Source: Ganoderma boninense (taxonomy: Eukaryota > Basidiomycota > Agaricomycetes > Polyporales > Polyporaceae). Taken from it: a DNA stretch of 64,000 nucleotides. The translations under genes and the position numbers were made by a program. This document shows, in pieces, positions 34,059-47,400 of the stretch. Location of the stretch: assembly GCA_002900995.3 (NCBI GenBank), contig CM035314.1:2202115-2266114 (forward strand). Reading direction: 5' to 3'. How positions within the stretch are numbered: position 1 is the stretch's first letter; the number at the start of each line of letters is the position of its first letter. A model generated the notes under the pieces. The model saw only the letters and a program-made list of their open reading frames with translations. It searched no databases and was not told the DNA's origin.

Positions 34059-35012
34059 GTCTGTCAACGGCGAGGGAGTGATCAGTGTGAGTCGCTACAC
34101 GTAGACTGGTAGCTTATAAGCGGCTTGCGCGCAAGGTCGGTCTCAGGCCTTCCAGCACCGCTACTGCGTAGGTATGTCGGTTCCGTAGTATGAGAGACCG
34201 AGTCATCTCTACAAAACAAGCTCACCCTTGTGATCAAGGTCACATGGGGCCTCGAGATTGTCCGCCGTCCGTGCAAGCCAAGTGAACCCGGTTTAGCCCG
34301 ACTGCAATTTGACAGCCATCTCACCAACCTGCTGCCTTGTTTCCATCGCCGCACTCACAGCATTCCGTAGTCGGAAAGCGTTTGGAGTTGACTGTGCTTG
34401 ATGCGGCGGTGCGGCCGCGAGGCCTCCAAATACAATGGAGTCGTTAACAACACTTAAATACTGCCATGAGCAATCCTCCCCAAGCTGCTGCCGAATGACG
34501 TCTTGGGTCGGCGCGCCGGATTCGTTGCTCACGATTCAGAATTTCAGATCGCGGACACCGTTCGCACGTCGGAGGGAAGACCGTCGCATTGCGACGACCC
34601 GTCAGAGCAGCTGATTCTGAGCGTTCTAATACCATACACAACTTGAAGTGAAATCAAGTGAGCACGGTCTCAACCGGATTTCGACAATGCACACGCACCT
34701 TGCGCACCCGAAATACTGACATGCATGCCCGAGGCGCGTGTTCTCCGTGCCTGCAACCAAAATGCAGCTACAATCATCGATAAGAAGTGCAAGCATGAGT
34801 TGTTTAGGAACAGGCAGAATAGGGTGGGGCGTACTGACCAGTATATGACCAGTACATAGCAGCATGATCCCACGTGGACTCGGCATTCCCCGTTACCGCC
34901 ACGACAGTCTGAGCGCCAACTGTGTACTTAGCGTTTCCATCTCTTCCTCCGTAACCGCAATCCAGCTTGTATTCGACTCAGCACTTATCCTAGTCCACTT
35001 CAACATCTAGGA
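34059..35012. other. Divergent spacer between P450-3 and SPC1
   Basis: About 950 bases containing the upstream regions of both genes. Open frames on the minus strand (34293-34641, 34626-34886) have no recognisable domain. This is the left edge of the single-copy core. Confidence 0.55.
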
Positions 35013-35903
35013 ATGAGCGACATTTTGCAGAGTTATCTTGAGGGGAAGATAGTGAGTGTGCTTCCTATACTCAGCTCTCCATCCTGACTGACGAGACCTT
35101 TGCAGGACTTCGAGGGCCAAAAACTAGTAGAGCAGATTTCTCGGAATGCCTTGATCGTTGCCACTGTGAGTCTAGGGTTGCTGTTTATACCACATTCATC
35201 TCATGTATCTGTCATAGCTCGTCTCTTTCGCCGCCGGTTTCGCAATGCAGTCCTTGCAAGCACTGTTTGGCGTCTTTGGCGTGCTCGTCTTGGGTCTGTC
35301 TCTGGTGAGCAGCCATGTTTGTGTTCACTCCCGGAGTTTTATGCAATGCCGTACATCTCCATTGGGTTGCAAGTGGAACGTGACGGGTCCTTCAACCGTT
35401 GAGCGTCTCGTGTGGGTTGTGGACTGTGTGCACTTTCATTCGTGTGGCGGCTGTTCGCTGCCAGCGACGGCCACAGTGTGGCCGTCGCAACCCTTCCAAG
35501 ACACCCCAAATACACCGGAGTTTCCTAGGGCCTTCTTGAGCTAGGATATCACGCAAATGCCCAATGTTAACTGCCCCGTGGTGTTGTGTTTTTGTCCAAG
35601 CAGCTCAGAGGGGCAGAGGGTAGTTGCCTTCTTACCTCACATGTTCTGCTCTCGCTCTCGCTCCTCTTTGAGGAACGAAATTCACGATGCTCTCGTATGC
35701 CCTATGGGTCCTGGCCTCTGGCTATGCTATTTGGGTCAGTGCTGCAATCAAGGCGTGGGTTCTTGAAGACCTCCTGCCGTGTTTGGTGCATTGCATGATG
35801 CTTCGTATCACTGACAGGCTCTCAACAGGCTGTCATTCCACCTTGGCCAATGTACAGGCGTCATGCCGTAAAGTGGCTTCCAGCGAAGGCACCCAAAGCG
35901 TGA
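35013..35903 (+). CDS. SPC1: Signal peptidase complex subunit 1 (SPC12)
   Basis: Small two-helix ER membrane protein of the signal peptidase complex, which assists signal-peptide removal. Exons 35013-35051, 35106-35165, 35218-35304 and 35829-35903 give 86 residues. It reads MSDILQSYLEGKI, DFEGQKLVEQISRNALIVAT and LVSFAAGFAMQSLQALFGVF, and ends PPWPMYRRHAVKWLP. The acidic amphipathic N terminus, two adjacent helices and the PPWPMYxRHxVxWL signature are typical of the family. Length matches the usual 80-110 residues. The last intron (35305-35828) is 524 bases, far longer than others in the window. All junctions are in frame. Confidence 0.9.
35305..35828 (+). other. Long last intron of SPC1
   Basis: GTGAGC donor and AACAG acceptor enclose 524 bases, about eight times the local norm. 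Inside is an open stretch starting at 35687 (MLSYALWVLASGYAIWV...) of hydrophobic character. Whether it is a cassette exon or chance is unclear. Confidence 0.5.
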
Positions 35904-36482
35904 CTCCCCTGTGGCAGATGTTCTTATTCCTAATCATCGGGAACAGCGTACTGTGAGCATTCCTGAGGTTTTTCTCTCAGTACAGGCCAGTACTCTCTAA
36001 TTCTGGTGCATGCTTACAGTGCTTCTGGATGACTAGGCCCTTTTCTCTCTTACACTACGTTGTCCCTCGCTCATGCATCGACCAGTCGAAGCCCCTTTCG
36101 CCTGTCTACCCAACATTGAGGCGGTGCGGCCTTGCGACATCACTATACCAAGCGTTACCCATCGGGCTCCCGGACGTTTTATCCCCGCACTGGCGTCAGC
36201 GAGGTACCTCCGAGCTCTCCAGAACCGCATATAGTCGATTGTAGTTGTACCCATAGCACATTTAACATACTGCCAATGCACAGTCGTCGTTGTGTGCACC
36301 GTAAAGACTCTGCGGGTCGAAGCGTGAATTTATGCGGATTTTGTGGGGTTGTTTGCCCCGCTGTAAGGCGCTCGACGGCCTTGTGCGCCTGTAATTCCCC
36401 CTCACCATCAACCTCCACCACCGCCGTCCACGACGACCCCCACGTCGCCCAACTCGTCCTCGACAGCCGCTTCTGCGGGTTT
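35904..36482. other. Spacer and possible 5' leader of KIN1
   Basis: The KIN1 frame stays open upstream of the chosen ATG as far as about 36132, so an earlier start is possible. The upstream residues look unlike kinase N termini. Nothing else recognised. Confidence 0.5.
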
Positions 36483-39400
36483 ATGGACTCGTTCCCTGCC
36501 AGTCTCGGCTCCTCCGCTCTCCAAGAAGGCCTTCCGACTCCTACCCACGGCGGGCTAGTCGCTGGCCCCGAATACGACGTACCCATCACCCAGAAACCCA
36601 CCGCCCTTCCCCCAACACCACCACTCGAACAACAACGACGCACGCCGGCGATGGATCTTCCAGAGCGACCGGAGCGATACGCGCAGGCGAGGCCCCAGTC
36701 AATGTCGCAGAGGCCGCGCCCGGTGTCGATGCCACCTCAGGCATACGCCGCCCCCCCTTCAACGAATGGAGCACGCGATCAGCGGCACGACGACGGCCGC
36801 CATGGCCGGGCGGAAGGCAGCTCGTCGAGCAAATCGCGCAGTGGGACACGGATATTGGGGGACTATACCCTGAGCAAGACGTTGGGGGCGGGGAGCATGG
36901 GCAAGGTGAAACTTGCACACCACAACATCACTGGTGAGAAGGTGAGTACCCCCTTTTTGTACCTCTTACGATCCCGAAGTGTAATGCGGGATGTGTCGGG
37001 GCCAGCTCGCGGTCAAAATCCTGCCCCGGGTAGCTCCTAGCGGCACCGGGAGCGCGGCGACGTCGGAGGCGGCGGCGAAGCAGGCGTCCAAGGACGCCTC
37101 GAAGGAGATAAGGACGCTGCGCGAGGCTGCGCTCTCTATGCTGCTCCACCACCCGTACATCTGCGGGATGCGGGAGATGATCGTCCACCAGCACCACTAC
37201 TACATGGTGTTCGAGTACGTGAGTGGCGGGCAGATGCTCGACTACATCATCAGCCACGGACGGCTGCGGGAACGTGTTGCACGCAAGTTCGCGCGCCAGA
37301 TCGGCAGTGCGCTCGACTACTGTCACAGGAATAACGTCGTTCACCGAGGTAGGCCCTCTTTTTCGGTCGTGTTCGACGACGTCTTATTCGGCTTTCTAGA
37401 CCTGAAGATCGAGAACATCCTCATCTCGCACTCGGGCAACATCAAGATCATTGACTTCGGTCTCTCGAACCTCTACAACCCTACCGACCGTCTCAGCACC
37501 TTCTGCGGCTCGCTGTACTTCGCAGCGCCGGAGCTCCTGAATGCGAAGGTCTATACGGGACCGGAGGTTGACGTATGGAGTTTTGGAGTGGTGCTGTATG
37601 TGCTGGTGTGCGGGAAAGTGCCATTCGACGATCAGAGCATGCCTGCGCTGCATGCGAAGATCAAGCGGGGCTTGGTGGAGTACCCTGTCTGGCTCAGTGC
37701 AGGTGCGTGATAGCCGGCTTGAGTGTAACTCGTCTGCTAACTCGGTCGCAGAGTGCAAGCACTTGCTGACCCGAATGCTGGTGACAAACCCCTCGGCTCG
37801 TGCGCAGCTCTCGGAGGTGCTCAGCCACCCTTGGATGGTCCGCGGATACCACGGTGCAGCGGACTCCCACCTCGTTCATCGTGATCCACTCCGCGCAGAT
37901 GAGCTGGATCGGAACGTTATCAATGGCATGAAGGGTTTCGAATTCGGCACAGAGGAGGAAATCGAGCAGAAGCTCATCGAGGTCCTTGAGTCCGATTCTT
38001 ATTACCGCGCGGTCCAGAACTGGGAGCGGAAACGGATGGCGAACGGGCGGAACGGTCACTCTCGCTGGGGAGAGTCGTTTTCCAACTCGTCGCTCGCGAT
38101 CTCGCACGACGGCAGCTTCTCTACGACGACTACGAAGGTTGACCAATCGCCGTCAAAGAAGTCTTTGAAGCGTTTTTCGGGGTTCGATTTCTATCGCCGT
38201 AAACTATTCTCGCCTTCGTCATCCCCACCCGGTACGCCGATCGTACAATCTCCGCCTGGTTCGCAGTCGCACCTTTCGAGCACGTCCCTCCTCGAGGGCT
38301 CGCGCGAGCCGGGCGACCCGACGTTCGGCTTCCACCCGCTCATTTCCATCTACTTTCTTGTCCGCGAGAAAATGGAGCGGGAAAGGGTCTACGGCCCTGG
38401 GCACTTCGCAAACTCCCAGCTCTCCTTGGAGTCGAGCTCTCGTCCCGATGCCGTTACTGCTGCGGACGCATCCGTGCCGACCTCCGCCAAAATCCTCTCT
38501 CAGCCCGCCGTCCGCAAGCGCGACACCATCGTATCGGGTAAGCCGGACTACAGTATGCCCCTTCCCCGTCTTCCTGCGCCAGAGACGTCGCACTACTCTG
38601 GGCTCTCGTACGACGTCACGCCAGCGACACCCTCTCCCGCCGCGGCGAACTTCCCCCAGCCGCGTGCGCGCGATGCAGCGCTCTCGCCACCCAAACCTAT
38701 CGCGCAGAGCCCCACACTGCCCAAGGCCGTCGCTGCTACCCCGGCCCGCATGTCGATGTCGATGTCGATGCCTCGGGAGCCGGGGAACATGGCACACCGG
38801 CGTAGCCACAGCCTCAGCCAGCGCCCGACCGTTCGCGGGTGGCACGGCATGTTTGGGCTGAGCGGCACCGAGGAAGTCAGCGAGGACGGCACTCCACGCG
38901 TGTCCCGCGCATTCGCTGACGTTCCGCACACGGCGGGCCCTGAGCTGTCGAGCTTTGCGGAGAAGATGGACCAGGCAGAGACGGCACCACGGGAGTCTAG
39001 CGCGACGCGGCCGAGCGAGGACGAGAACGAGCCGCGCACCCCTCTGATGCTGTCGGCGGGCGCGACGCTGGTCCGCAAGTTCGGGAGCATCCTGGGCGGG
39101 CGGAACGACGACTCAAGGCGGGCGAGCACCCCTACCAAGCGCGGGAGCATCCTGCAGGGCTTCTCGCCGCGGCCATCGGCGGACCTGGGCACGCAGGAGA
39201 AGGACAGGGAGAGGGAGGGGCAGAAGAACGGGATGTCAGTCACGATCGTGGACGAGAAGGCTGCTACCCCGGGCCTCGACGGCGCTAGCGGGATCACGCA
39301 GAGCCAGAGTCAGCCTGTGGGCGCCGTGCATCGTCGTGCGGCGACTATCCTCGACCCACAGGGCCGGTCGGTGCGCCACGAACGGAGGAGCAGTACAGGC

Positions 39401-40492
39401 GCGGCGTTGATGTCTCCTCTTGGCGGCACGATTGGGCGGCACAGGAGACCGTCGACCGGGAACTCGTATACGGCGTCGAAGCCGCTTGGGGAGCGATTGT
39501 TCGGGCGCACGGAGGAGGAGGACGAGCAGCAGACGGCGGAGAACGGTGAGAGGGAGGAGCCCCCTGGTGCGAATGACATCGAGGATGCGGCGCCGGGCGA
39601 CGAGTCCCAAGGGGAGGACAAGGATTTCAAGCCTGTGTTCCTCAAGGGGCTGTTCAGGTATGTTGTATTTCCCCGTGTCGAAGTGGGTTCCGTGCCTCAC
39701 GTGCGTTGACAGCGTCGCCACTACTTCAACAAAACCGCCGCATGTAATCAAGACTGATATCAAACGCGTCCTCGACCGCATGCAAGTCCAGTACCGCGAG
39801 ACGAAGACCGGCTTCGAGTGCATCCACATGCCGTCAATCGACGTCTCGTCCTTGGCACCTGGATCTGCCCACGGCAAGCGGCCGTCGAGCAGCTCACAAG
39901 ACGACCGCCACCGTACGCTCACGAAGAAGGCGTCCAAGCGGTCGTTCGGCGTCAAGAGCAAGGACCGGGACCGCGATGCCGCGAAGGAGAAGGAGCTCCC
40001 CAGCCGCCCTTCGGGCGGGACGACCCTAAGCACCACCGCCAGCAGTGCGTCCTCGTCGTTCTTCCATGTGTCTTCCAATGCACACACCGCCACTGTCGAA
40101 GCTGTCCGCTCTGGCACGCTGGAGAACCTCGCCGCGCCCGAGGAGGCGGCACGCCCCCAGTCGCCAGTCAAGGGCAAGAACCTGCCGCCGATACCTTCCG
40201 ACCAAGCCCCAGCAAGCCCTCAGCCCCCACCAGCATCGCCACTGCCCACTGGGGAGGTCAACCACGATCTGTTTGAGACGATCGGTTCAAGTTCGCTCGC
40301 TGTGCGTTTCGAAGTCAACATCGTGAAGGTGCGCTGTCGTCTGTGTCCTCCTAAGTGTCTTGTTTACTGACATAACTTGCGATATAGGTCCCTTGGCTAC
40401 CCCTCCATGGTATTCAGTTCCGCAGACTGGGCGGCGACGGCTGGCAATATCACATGTTGGCCCGTCGCGTGCTCACGGAGCTCAAGTTATGA
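36483..40492 (+). CDS. KIN1: KIN1/PAR-1 family serine/threonine kinase
   Basis: Polarity and exocytosis kinase of the Kin1/MARK group, expected at the cell cortex. Six exons (36483-36941, 37006-37348, 37400-37702, 37752-39657, 39713-40328, 40388-40492) give 1243 residues with every junction in frame. After a Pro/Ser-rich N terminus comes the kinase domain from about residue 125. It shows LGAGSMGKV, the Lys of [18 protein letters not shown] (His-Arg-Asp split by an intron), IIDFGLSN, the activation segment [14 protein letters not shown] and [21 protein letters not shown] long low-complexity linker of about 800 residues follows, including an MSMSMSM run near 38750. The protein ends in a KA1 domain ([20 protein letters not shown] ... 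YHMLARRVL) that would bind acidic phospholipids. The start at 36483 is the first ATG before conserved-looking sequence; earlier ATGs in frame cannot be excluded. Confidence 0.93.
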
Positions 40493-43400
40493 CATCAGCC
40501 CAGCCGCGGGTTCCTAGTTAGTTCCGTTTTTGTTTTGTGCGTTTTCGGCTTCAGCTTCAGTTTCGGTTTCCGGCTCTCGTTGCCTCGTTCTCGACTAATC
40601 GTGTTCTCGTACATATCGCCGTACCGTCGTATACTCGAATATTTCTCGCTTTGAGCTGTGCCCTGCGTCGTTCGTCCTTTGCCATTTGCCGTTTGCCGTT
40701 TGCCTTTGCTGCCTCCTTCAGGTTGCCTTCGTGCTTCACGTTCTCTGGTGCGGGCGGTTTGTTTGTCTGTTTGCGACCGGGGTTAGAACTTACCAACCAA
40801 CCAACCAACCAACTACAACCAACTCACGCTCTTCTTCATCATTCATGACGACGACTCAGAAACGCGCGCGCTGCCTCTCTTTCGAACAAATCTCTCCCTC
40901 GCTCCCGCATATTATGCTGCTACGTACGTACCTACAGTAACCTTACGACCAACAATCTTCTACCACCTGTACGAATGCTATACCGACACAGATCAACAAG
41001 GCCTTCCCTTTTTGTCGATGGTGGATGGTGAGGCTATGAGATGCGATATTGACGCTACTAGTACTTGGTTATAAGTAACTCTCAATGCTTTCCAAGTTTT
41101 AACCCCAACCAATCGCATACTTGGTATTAGTGTCCGTCCATTTACTCGAGTTCACATTGCTGCACCTCCACGACGCCACGCAGAACTCAGGACTTCAAGT
41201 TCCTCTGCCATCCTCCTCCACAACTACCACTACTCCCATTCCACTGAAGGGCATTAAATGCACCACATACCGCAAGAGCATACTTCTAGAAAGTCAAGCC
41301 TCCGTGGTCGTCGGGGGAGCCGGAGCCTCCAGGCGTCGGAGCGCCCGCACCCCAACACCTCGAAGCTTACAACTTTCGTGATGACTTCTCCGTGACCGGG
41401 AACGCCAATTGTTAGGCTAGAAGCATAAAGATGGCTAGAAGTATGTCCCCCCATCAACTCCAGGACTGTTTTCAGCTTAGAACTTGATGGTTACTGTTGC
41501 GCCATAGAATCTCAGTGCCGCCCTAGGAGTTGAGTGTCATCCTGAAGGAAAATGCCATCTTCGTATGGCGTTGGGGCTGGGTACGTATGCATGACCGCAT
41601 ACATGCTACTTTTAACGTCTGTTTACCTCTCTGGAAGCGTATCTCCTGCATATATGCAACTACCGTTGACGTCATGGATCATCCGAACCTCCCGGAACGT
41701 GTTGAACTTTGTACAACATCGAATGCACAATGAAACCATGCAACGGGGCACAATCCAGGGGTCAAGCTCTGCCACAATTCTCAACGACCGACACCCGGAC
41801 GTGGTGCAATGTCGACGTACGCAGCGCGGCGCAAAGCGGTACCAGTAACTTCCCTTCCATAGATGTACGGACTGCCGTGCGTACTTATCTGGTATGCTAT
41901 CTATACGCAGGACACCAGCTGACCATCCTATTTTCTTAGGTTGAATGTCTGTCAAGGATGCTTGGGCGCCAACAGCCTCCATCGGACCAGATGCGATATG
42001 CGGCTTCGTTGTGGCGTACGTCCTTCCGAGTCAGTCTAGAAATACATCTCCGGCCACAGCACACCGCCCGTGCCGCCGTTCGCAGCACTCGGTTTGTGAT
42101 CCTTATGCTTGCTTGCCTGTCACCCGCGATGTTGATATACCGCTATATGCGCAGCCAAGTCCGCCCGCTTCTAAGAGAGCAGTTTATACAAGAACGGGCC
42201 ATACGTGGCGCGCCGTTTGGTGGAATACCAGCGCTTGGCTCCCTGGGGAATCATCTCACTGAAAGCCAATCAATATATCATATCATGTTCCTCGGGAGGC
42301 GAGGGGCTCCTGATTGAAACGCACAGTCGGCAAGTATCGACTGTGCTGACCCGACATTCCCTGTCATTCCACGCACAGTACCCTGGTTCTGTTCTTGAGC
42401 TTCATTTAAACTCGAACACTAACGTGACGCGTCCCTCAAAAGCTGTCGACGACAGCCAGGGATGTTCTCAGGGGATGACGGTCACCCCCGCGGAACGTAC
42501 TTCTTGGACACGTCTAACACCGCGCTGCGACTACGCCATCCATCGTCCCTGACCCATCCGGACGGTAAATCAAGTCAACTTGAGACGTGCAAATCCCTGG
42601 TTGGTTACCACCACGTTTCCCTGAATAAAGATCTCTTCCCAAGCGAGTCCTGGATCTCAGTGCTCTTACGTTCGCCGTCACTTCAATCCCTCGTAGACAG
42701 CCGGCGATAGATTTCGCCGGGGAGGAATTTGCGCTCGACTGGCTCCGTTTTCGTCAAGGATTTCAAACTTGGCCGGCCAACATTGTCGAGCCACTACTTA
42801 GACATCCTTGCGGCTACAGCGTCGCAACCAACGGGCGTTCTATGATCACACAAATGATGAACGTCGGTGAACCACGAGGAACCACGAGGAACGGCCGCCC
42901 TTCAGCAAGGCATTCGTCCCCAGTGTCCGAGCGCTCCGACTGGTTTTCGACTTCAGCCACAGAACAGCGCTGGGAACTTGGCACGAGTCCCGTCAAGCTA
43001 AAACCTTCTCGGTCGCCATAGCCACTTGTTGTCTCCTTTGGCCACCATTCAAGGAGATGTTCCGTGGCCACGCACCTGGCCTGCAACAGTCTTTGGTACA
43101 CTCACTCTAATATATGAAGAAAGTTCGACAGCGGTAGACCGTAGTGTCCACGCCAGCTTGGTTCAGGCTGCGTCAAGTTAGCCAATATGTTTCTAAGCAC
43201 GCGCCGCGCAACGCAGGGGCCGTCTGGACGCGTGTCAGCACCTTATTCAATAGTCCAGGCGTCCCAGCGTTGAAAACGCCGACAGGGACGGCCTACAGCC
43301 TGACAATTGGACGCGGAAATGAGCAGCAAGACAGTGACACGCGCGCGGCGGGCGAATGGATCATGGGGCGAGATCTTGTGCACGCTCTAATCCAGATCTG

Positions 43401-44413
43401 CCTGGACGCCTGGGCGGCCATTTCTTGATGCAGCTGGACGTGGTTCTAATGCGAAGTTCGCGACTTCTACCCTCGTTCTCCGCTACGCAAGCCTGCAAAA
43501 TTCGCGAAGAGGATACATGGGGTTTGTCCCGTGGGGCGCCGTTGGCGTACGGTGCTATTTCCCGCAATGGCAGTCGCCCCACCCCGATCGTTTCCGATAC
43601 GCGAGACCGTTGCGGCTCCGATCTGGTCGAGAAAAGGGATCGATGATGATGCGCTCCGCTTCCGTGATCTTGGCGCCATGGGACGCTGCTGGGGAGGCCC
43701 CCATTAGCAATGCAATGAGATGCCGGCAGACAGTGGAGAGTCTGGAATGGTTTAGCATATTCAGTGCAGGGAGGCGATGATCTACCCGCCTGTATCTGAA
43801 CCGGCAGAGAAGGGCAGACGGACAGCTTTATGAAGCCTTGGACAGCAAGTGTGATCGGAGAGGACGATCTATGTATATCCAAATGAGCATTTCGGCCAGC
43901 AGGCTGAGCATTGGCACTCGACGTCCCCCGCGAGCACACCTTGGACAGCGACCACATCCCACAGTCTACCTCCAGCCTACTGCTTTCTCGTCTGCTGGCG
44001 ACGGCATCCCTCGCGAAACTCTCACTCAGGGTTCTTCCAGGAACTCGACGTTTGTGGCCAAGCGCGCAGCCGACTTGGGCAAATATAAGCCCATCTGACA
44101 CATCGCGGCCTGAGTCTAGTCATCTGCAGACCTGTGCCTCTGCGTCTCCTTCCCGCGCTTCTCTGGACCCCATCTGAAGGTCGAGGACGACCAGGGACGA
44201 CACCAGCATCGGCCGTGGACAAGGACCTCGAAAGGGCAGTGTTGGGCTGCACAGGACTCCTCGCACAAGCTTCCGCCGCTCCTTCCCCGAGGCATCGTGG
44301 CCCGCATCGTGGAGGACGAGGCGCAGACAGTTCTCGAAGGGATACACTGCCACGCTCGGTGCACATCGATTATCTCCTAGCATATTAAACGGCGTGTGGG
44401 AGGTGACAGCTTC
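40493..44413. other. 3.9 kb gene-free interval between KIN1 and the Zn2Cys6 gene
   Basis: The longest stretch without a supported gene. It includes the KIN1 3' flank with five CCAA units at 40794-40813 and a near-tandem 11-base repeat of CCACGAGGAAC near 42872-42894. Several open frames of about 100-250 codons occur (for example 41958-42317 plus and 43361-44101 minus), but they lack domains and convincing splice continuity. It could hold a decayed gene or a non-coding transcript. Confidence 0.5.
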
Positions 44414-47400
44414 ATGTCTAGTTCTCAGCCGCGGGCCAGTCGGTCGCCGGGCCACGCAACGAGCCAGAGGGACTCCGGAGGTATGTACTCCTTTAAGCAA
44501 GCGCCCTTCCTCCATCTGTCTGTGATCTGTCTCATCATTTCATCCCCTTGCACATACAAGGCCCCTCCGCATACGAGCCTCCAGAGCTTGTCAATCTTCC
44601 CACCTCAGGTGCGCACTCTTTTTCCTGCCAGCCTCCTCCGCCTCGTCCGAACCCAATCCGACCCCACCCTTCAACCGCCAGTCTCCCCCACCCAGCTCTC
44701 GCCCTCCATGATCGGCCCCCCGCCATCCTTCTACGACCCCAACCAAGCCGTCACCCCCGAGGGCCTCGACTACCAGCAGTGGATGATGGCAAACGGCTAC
44801 GGCCCAGGACCAGCACAGGCACAGGCGGCCGGTAACGTACCCTTCCACCAGCCCGAGCTCCACCACGTCTCCGTCCCCCCCGCCCCGAACCAGTACACCT
44901 TCGTGCGCCAGGAGCAGTACGGCCCCGAGCCCGGACCCTCTTACGACTCGCACATCGTCCACCAGGCACAGCCCGCTGATCGCCTCCAACGCCCGCTCCC
45001 CGGCCCCCGCATGCCCCGCGGCGGCGGGGGCGTGAACTATGCAGCCGCCGCCCCAACTCTCCGCATGCCCGCCGGGTCCGCCGGCGGGTACCAGCAGTCC
45101 CCGTCGCAACAACAGTCGTTCCCGCTGCAGTCGCCAGTCAGCGAGGGCTACTATCAGCCTCAAGCGCCGCCGCAACAACAACAGCAGCCACAGCAGCAAC
45201 AATCACACTCGTCGTACAACTTTGTCGGGTACCAGCCCGATCAATATGCGACCCAAACGCCGAGCTACACGCCAGGCTCCGACTTCACCGGCCTCCCGTC
45301 CACGGGCTCGACGCCTTCGGTGGGTGGTACCGACGACGGCCAAACTCATGCTTATCCTGCCCTGGCATCTCAGCACGGCCCCCCATCGGCGCATGCACAG
45401 ACGCAACAGCACCAGCCGCGTGCGTCGTCCTCCCGTCACGCCTCCGGCAGCGGGGCGCGCGGGCGCGGGCGCGGCGGAAAGACCACGAAGCGACCGCGGG
45501 TGGACGATTCGCAGGACGGCGGCGACAGCGACTCGGGGAGCGACTCCGAGCCGCTGCAGAACACGACCGGCTTCTCGACGGTCAGCGTGCCGCCGCCGCA
45601 GGGCCAGGGTGCGCTCCCCACCAGGCTGTGAGTGTGTTTCCCGGAGTTAGGCTTTGCGTTCGCGGCCGCAGACTGATAAAACCATCTCCACCGCCGCTTC
45701 CACATCTCCTTCGCCTCCCGCCCGCATCTCCTTCCGCTCGGGCTGCCATGCGCCGACGTGTGTAATCTTGCGTTCCCTTCCATTGCTCACGGTGCCGCCG
45801 TCAACCCTATGGCCGCCCGGTGTTTGGATGCTCCGTGACGTGCGCCTTTCCGGGCGATATCAACTTCTGGGCGCCTGCCTGGTCCTGGTCTCCGCGTCGG
45901 CGTTCGATACGCGCACCGTGTTCGGCTGCACGCCCTCGGCGGCGGGGGAATCATGGGCACATCGGTAGTCCCGGGGCGTGCAAGCATTGCAAGAAACTCA
46001 AGGTACGTCTATCTGCGTGCCTGCAGACGATCGCGGCGGGCGCCACGGCTCGTTAAGGCAGCGTGCGTGGCTGGTGTCGCTTCGGAGGCTGACGAGTGTG
46101 CATGGCGGTGCGACAGATGAGGTGCGAATTCCCCCCCGACGAGAACACGTGCAAGCGCTGCAAGTCAGGCGGCCACCAGTGCATCGTCGAAGGCAGAAAG
46201 CCCCGGAACGCACCAAAGTGAGTGGGCGCGATGGCTTGCATACCCTCTGTCTGTCTGTTTTCCCTCGCGGCCTCCTTAGCCTAGCCCTCTCGGGTCCTGA
46301 GGGGGGCGTAGCATTTATAACTTGGGGCGATGTGCCGCACAGACCTTTCCTTTCCGCTTTCTGCACAGAGGCTCTGACCCCGCCATCTCATCCCTGTCCT
46401 GGTGACTAGCCTCGTGATTCGTGACGCCATGGCTTTGATCTCCTCCGATTACTCCTCGGACGAGTCGTGGTCCTCGCTGTCATCCTCGTCGATTACATCC
46501 TCGCCTGACGACTTCTCTGACGGCGACGAATCGCTTGCTGACTGGAATGTTGTTCTCCCCCGCCACAGCAAACGCGAATACCTTCTCGCACAGATTCGCC
46601 AGAAGAATGCCATCATCGAGTCCTTGCTCAAACAGGTGAGCTCTCCCCCCCCTCCCCCCCTTCTCCCGCCAAAGTCGTCCTTTCGATTTCCCGTCTTCCG
46701 CGTTGCGGCGCCGGCGCCGATCTGCGCGGTGCGGCGCTGCCGCGGTGTTCTATTCTATCCATTCCCGGACGCGTGTATTCACCGGCATCCCGCTTCGCAG
46801 ATTCACAACCCGTATCTGGCGACGCCGATGTCGATCGCGTCCTACCGGATGGCGACGTCCCCGACGGACCAGAACAACCAGAACATCCTCGCGTGGCTCG
46901 ACCGCCTGCAGGCGAGCGTGCAGTCCGCATGGGGCGCCGGGCGGGCTCAACGCGTTCAAGATGGACGTGCGCGCGGACGGCCCGAGCGACGACTCGGACG
47001 AGGATGGGGCGGACGGCGCAGGGGGCGAGCCGACGGAGCGCGGGAGCGTCGGCCAGCCCGAGGACGACGAGCCGCTCAAGGACGCCGAGGACCGGCCGAC
47101 GGCCCTGCCGAACGAGGCGGTGCCCATCGGGCTGCTGGCGAACTTGGCCCTGGACAACAAGAGCAAGCGGAGGAAGAAGGCGTCGGCGAAGCCGAAGGAC
47201 GGCGAGTCCTCGGACGATGATGTCGTGAGTTGTCGATGTTGCCTCAGTTGGGCTGGGGGACGGCGAGCTGACGGGGAAGGGGGATGCCCCTCGGTGCGAT
47301 TGTGATTGCGATAGGGCGTCGCGTGCGAGACGTTCTTCGACCCGGGCCCTGCGTACCACCTCGGGCTGCGCGCGATGATGATCGAGAGCGTCAGCCCGCC

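Noticed and set aside
38745..38772. ATGTCG repeats as a possible functional motif in KIN1
   Set aside because: A short hexanucleotide expansion inside a disordered linker; length change is likely neutral.
38219..40177. Long minus-strand open frames (up to about 313 codons) opposite KIN1
   Set aside because: They are shadows of the GC-rich, low-complexity KIN1 linker. The plus strand has the kinase and KA1 domains with consistent splicing; the minus frames are Arg/Ser-rich without domains.
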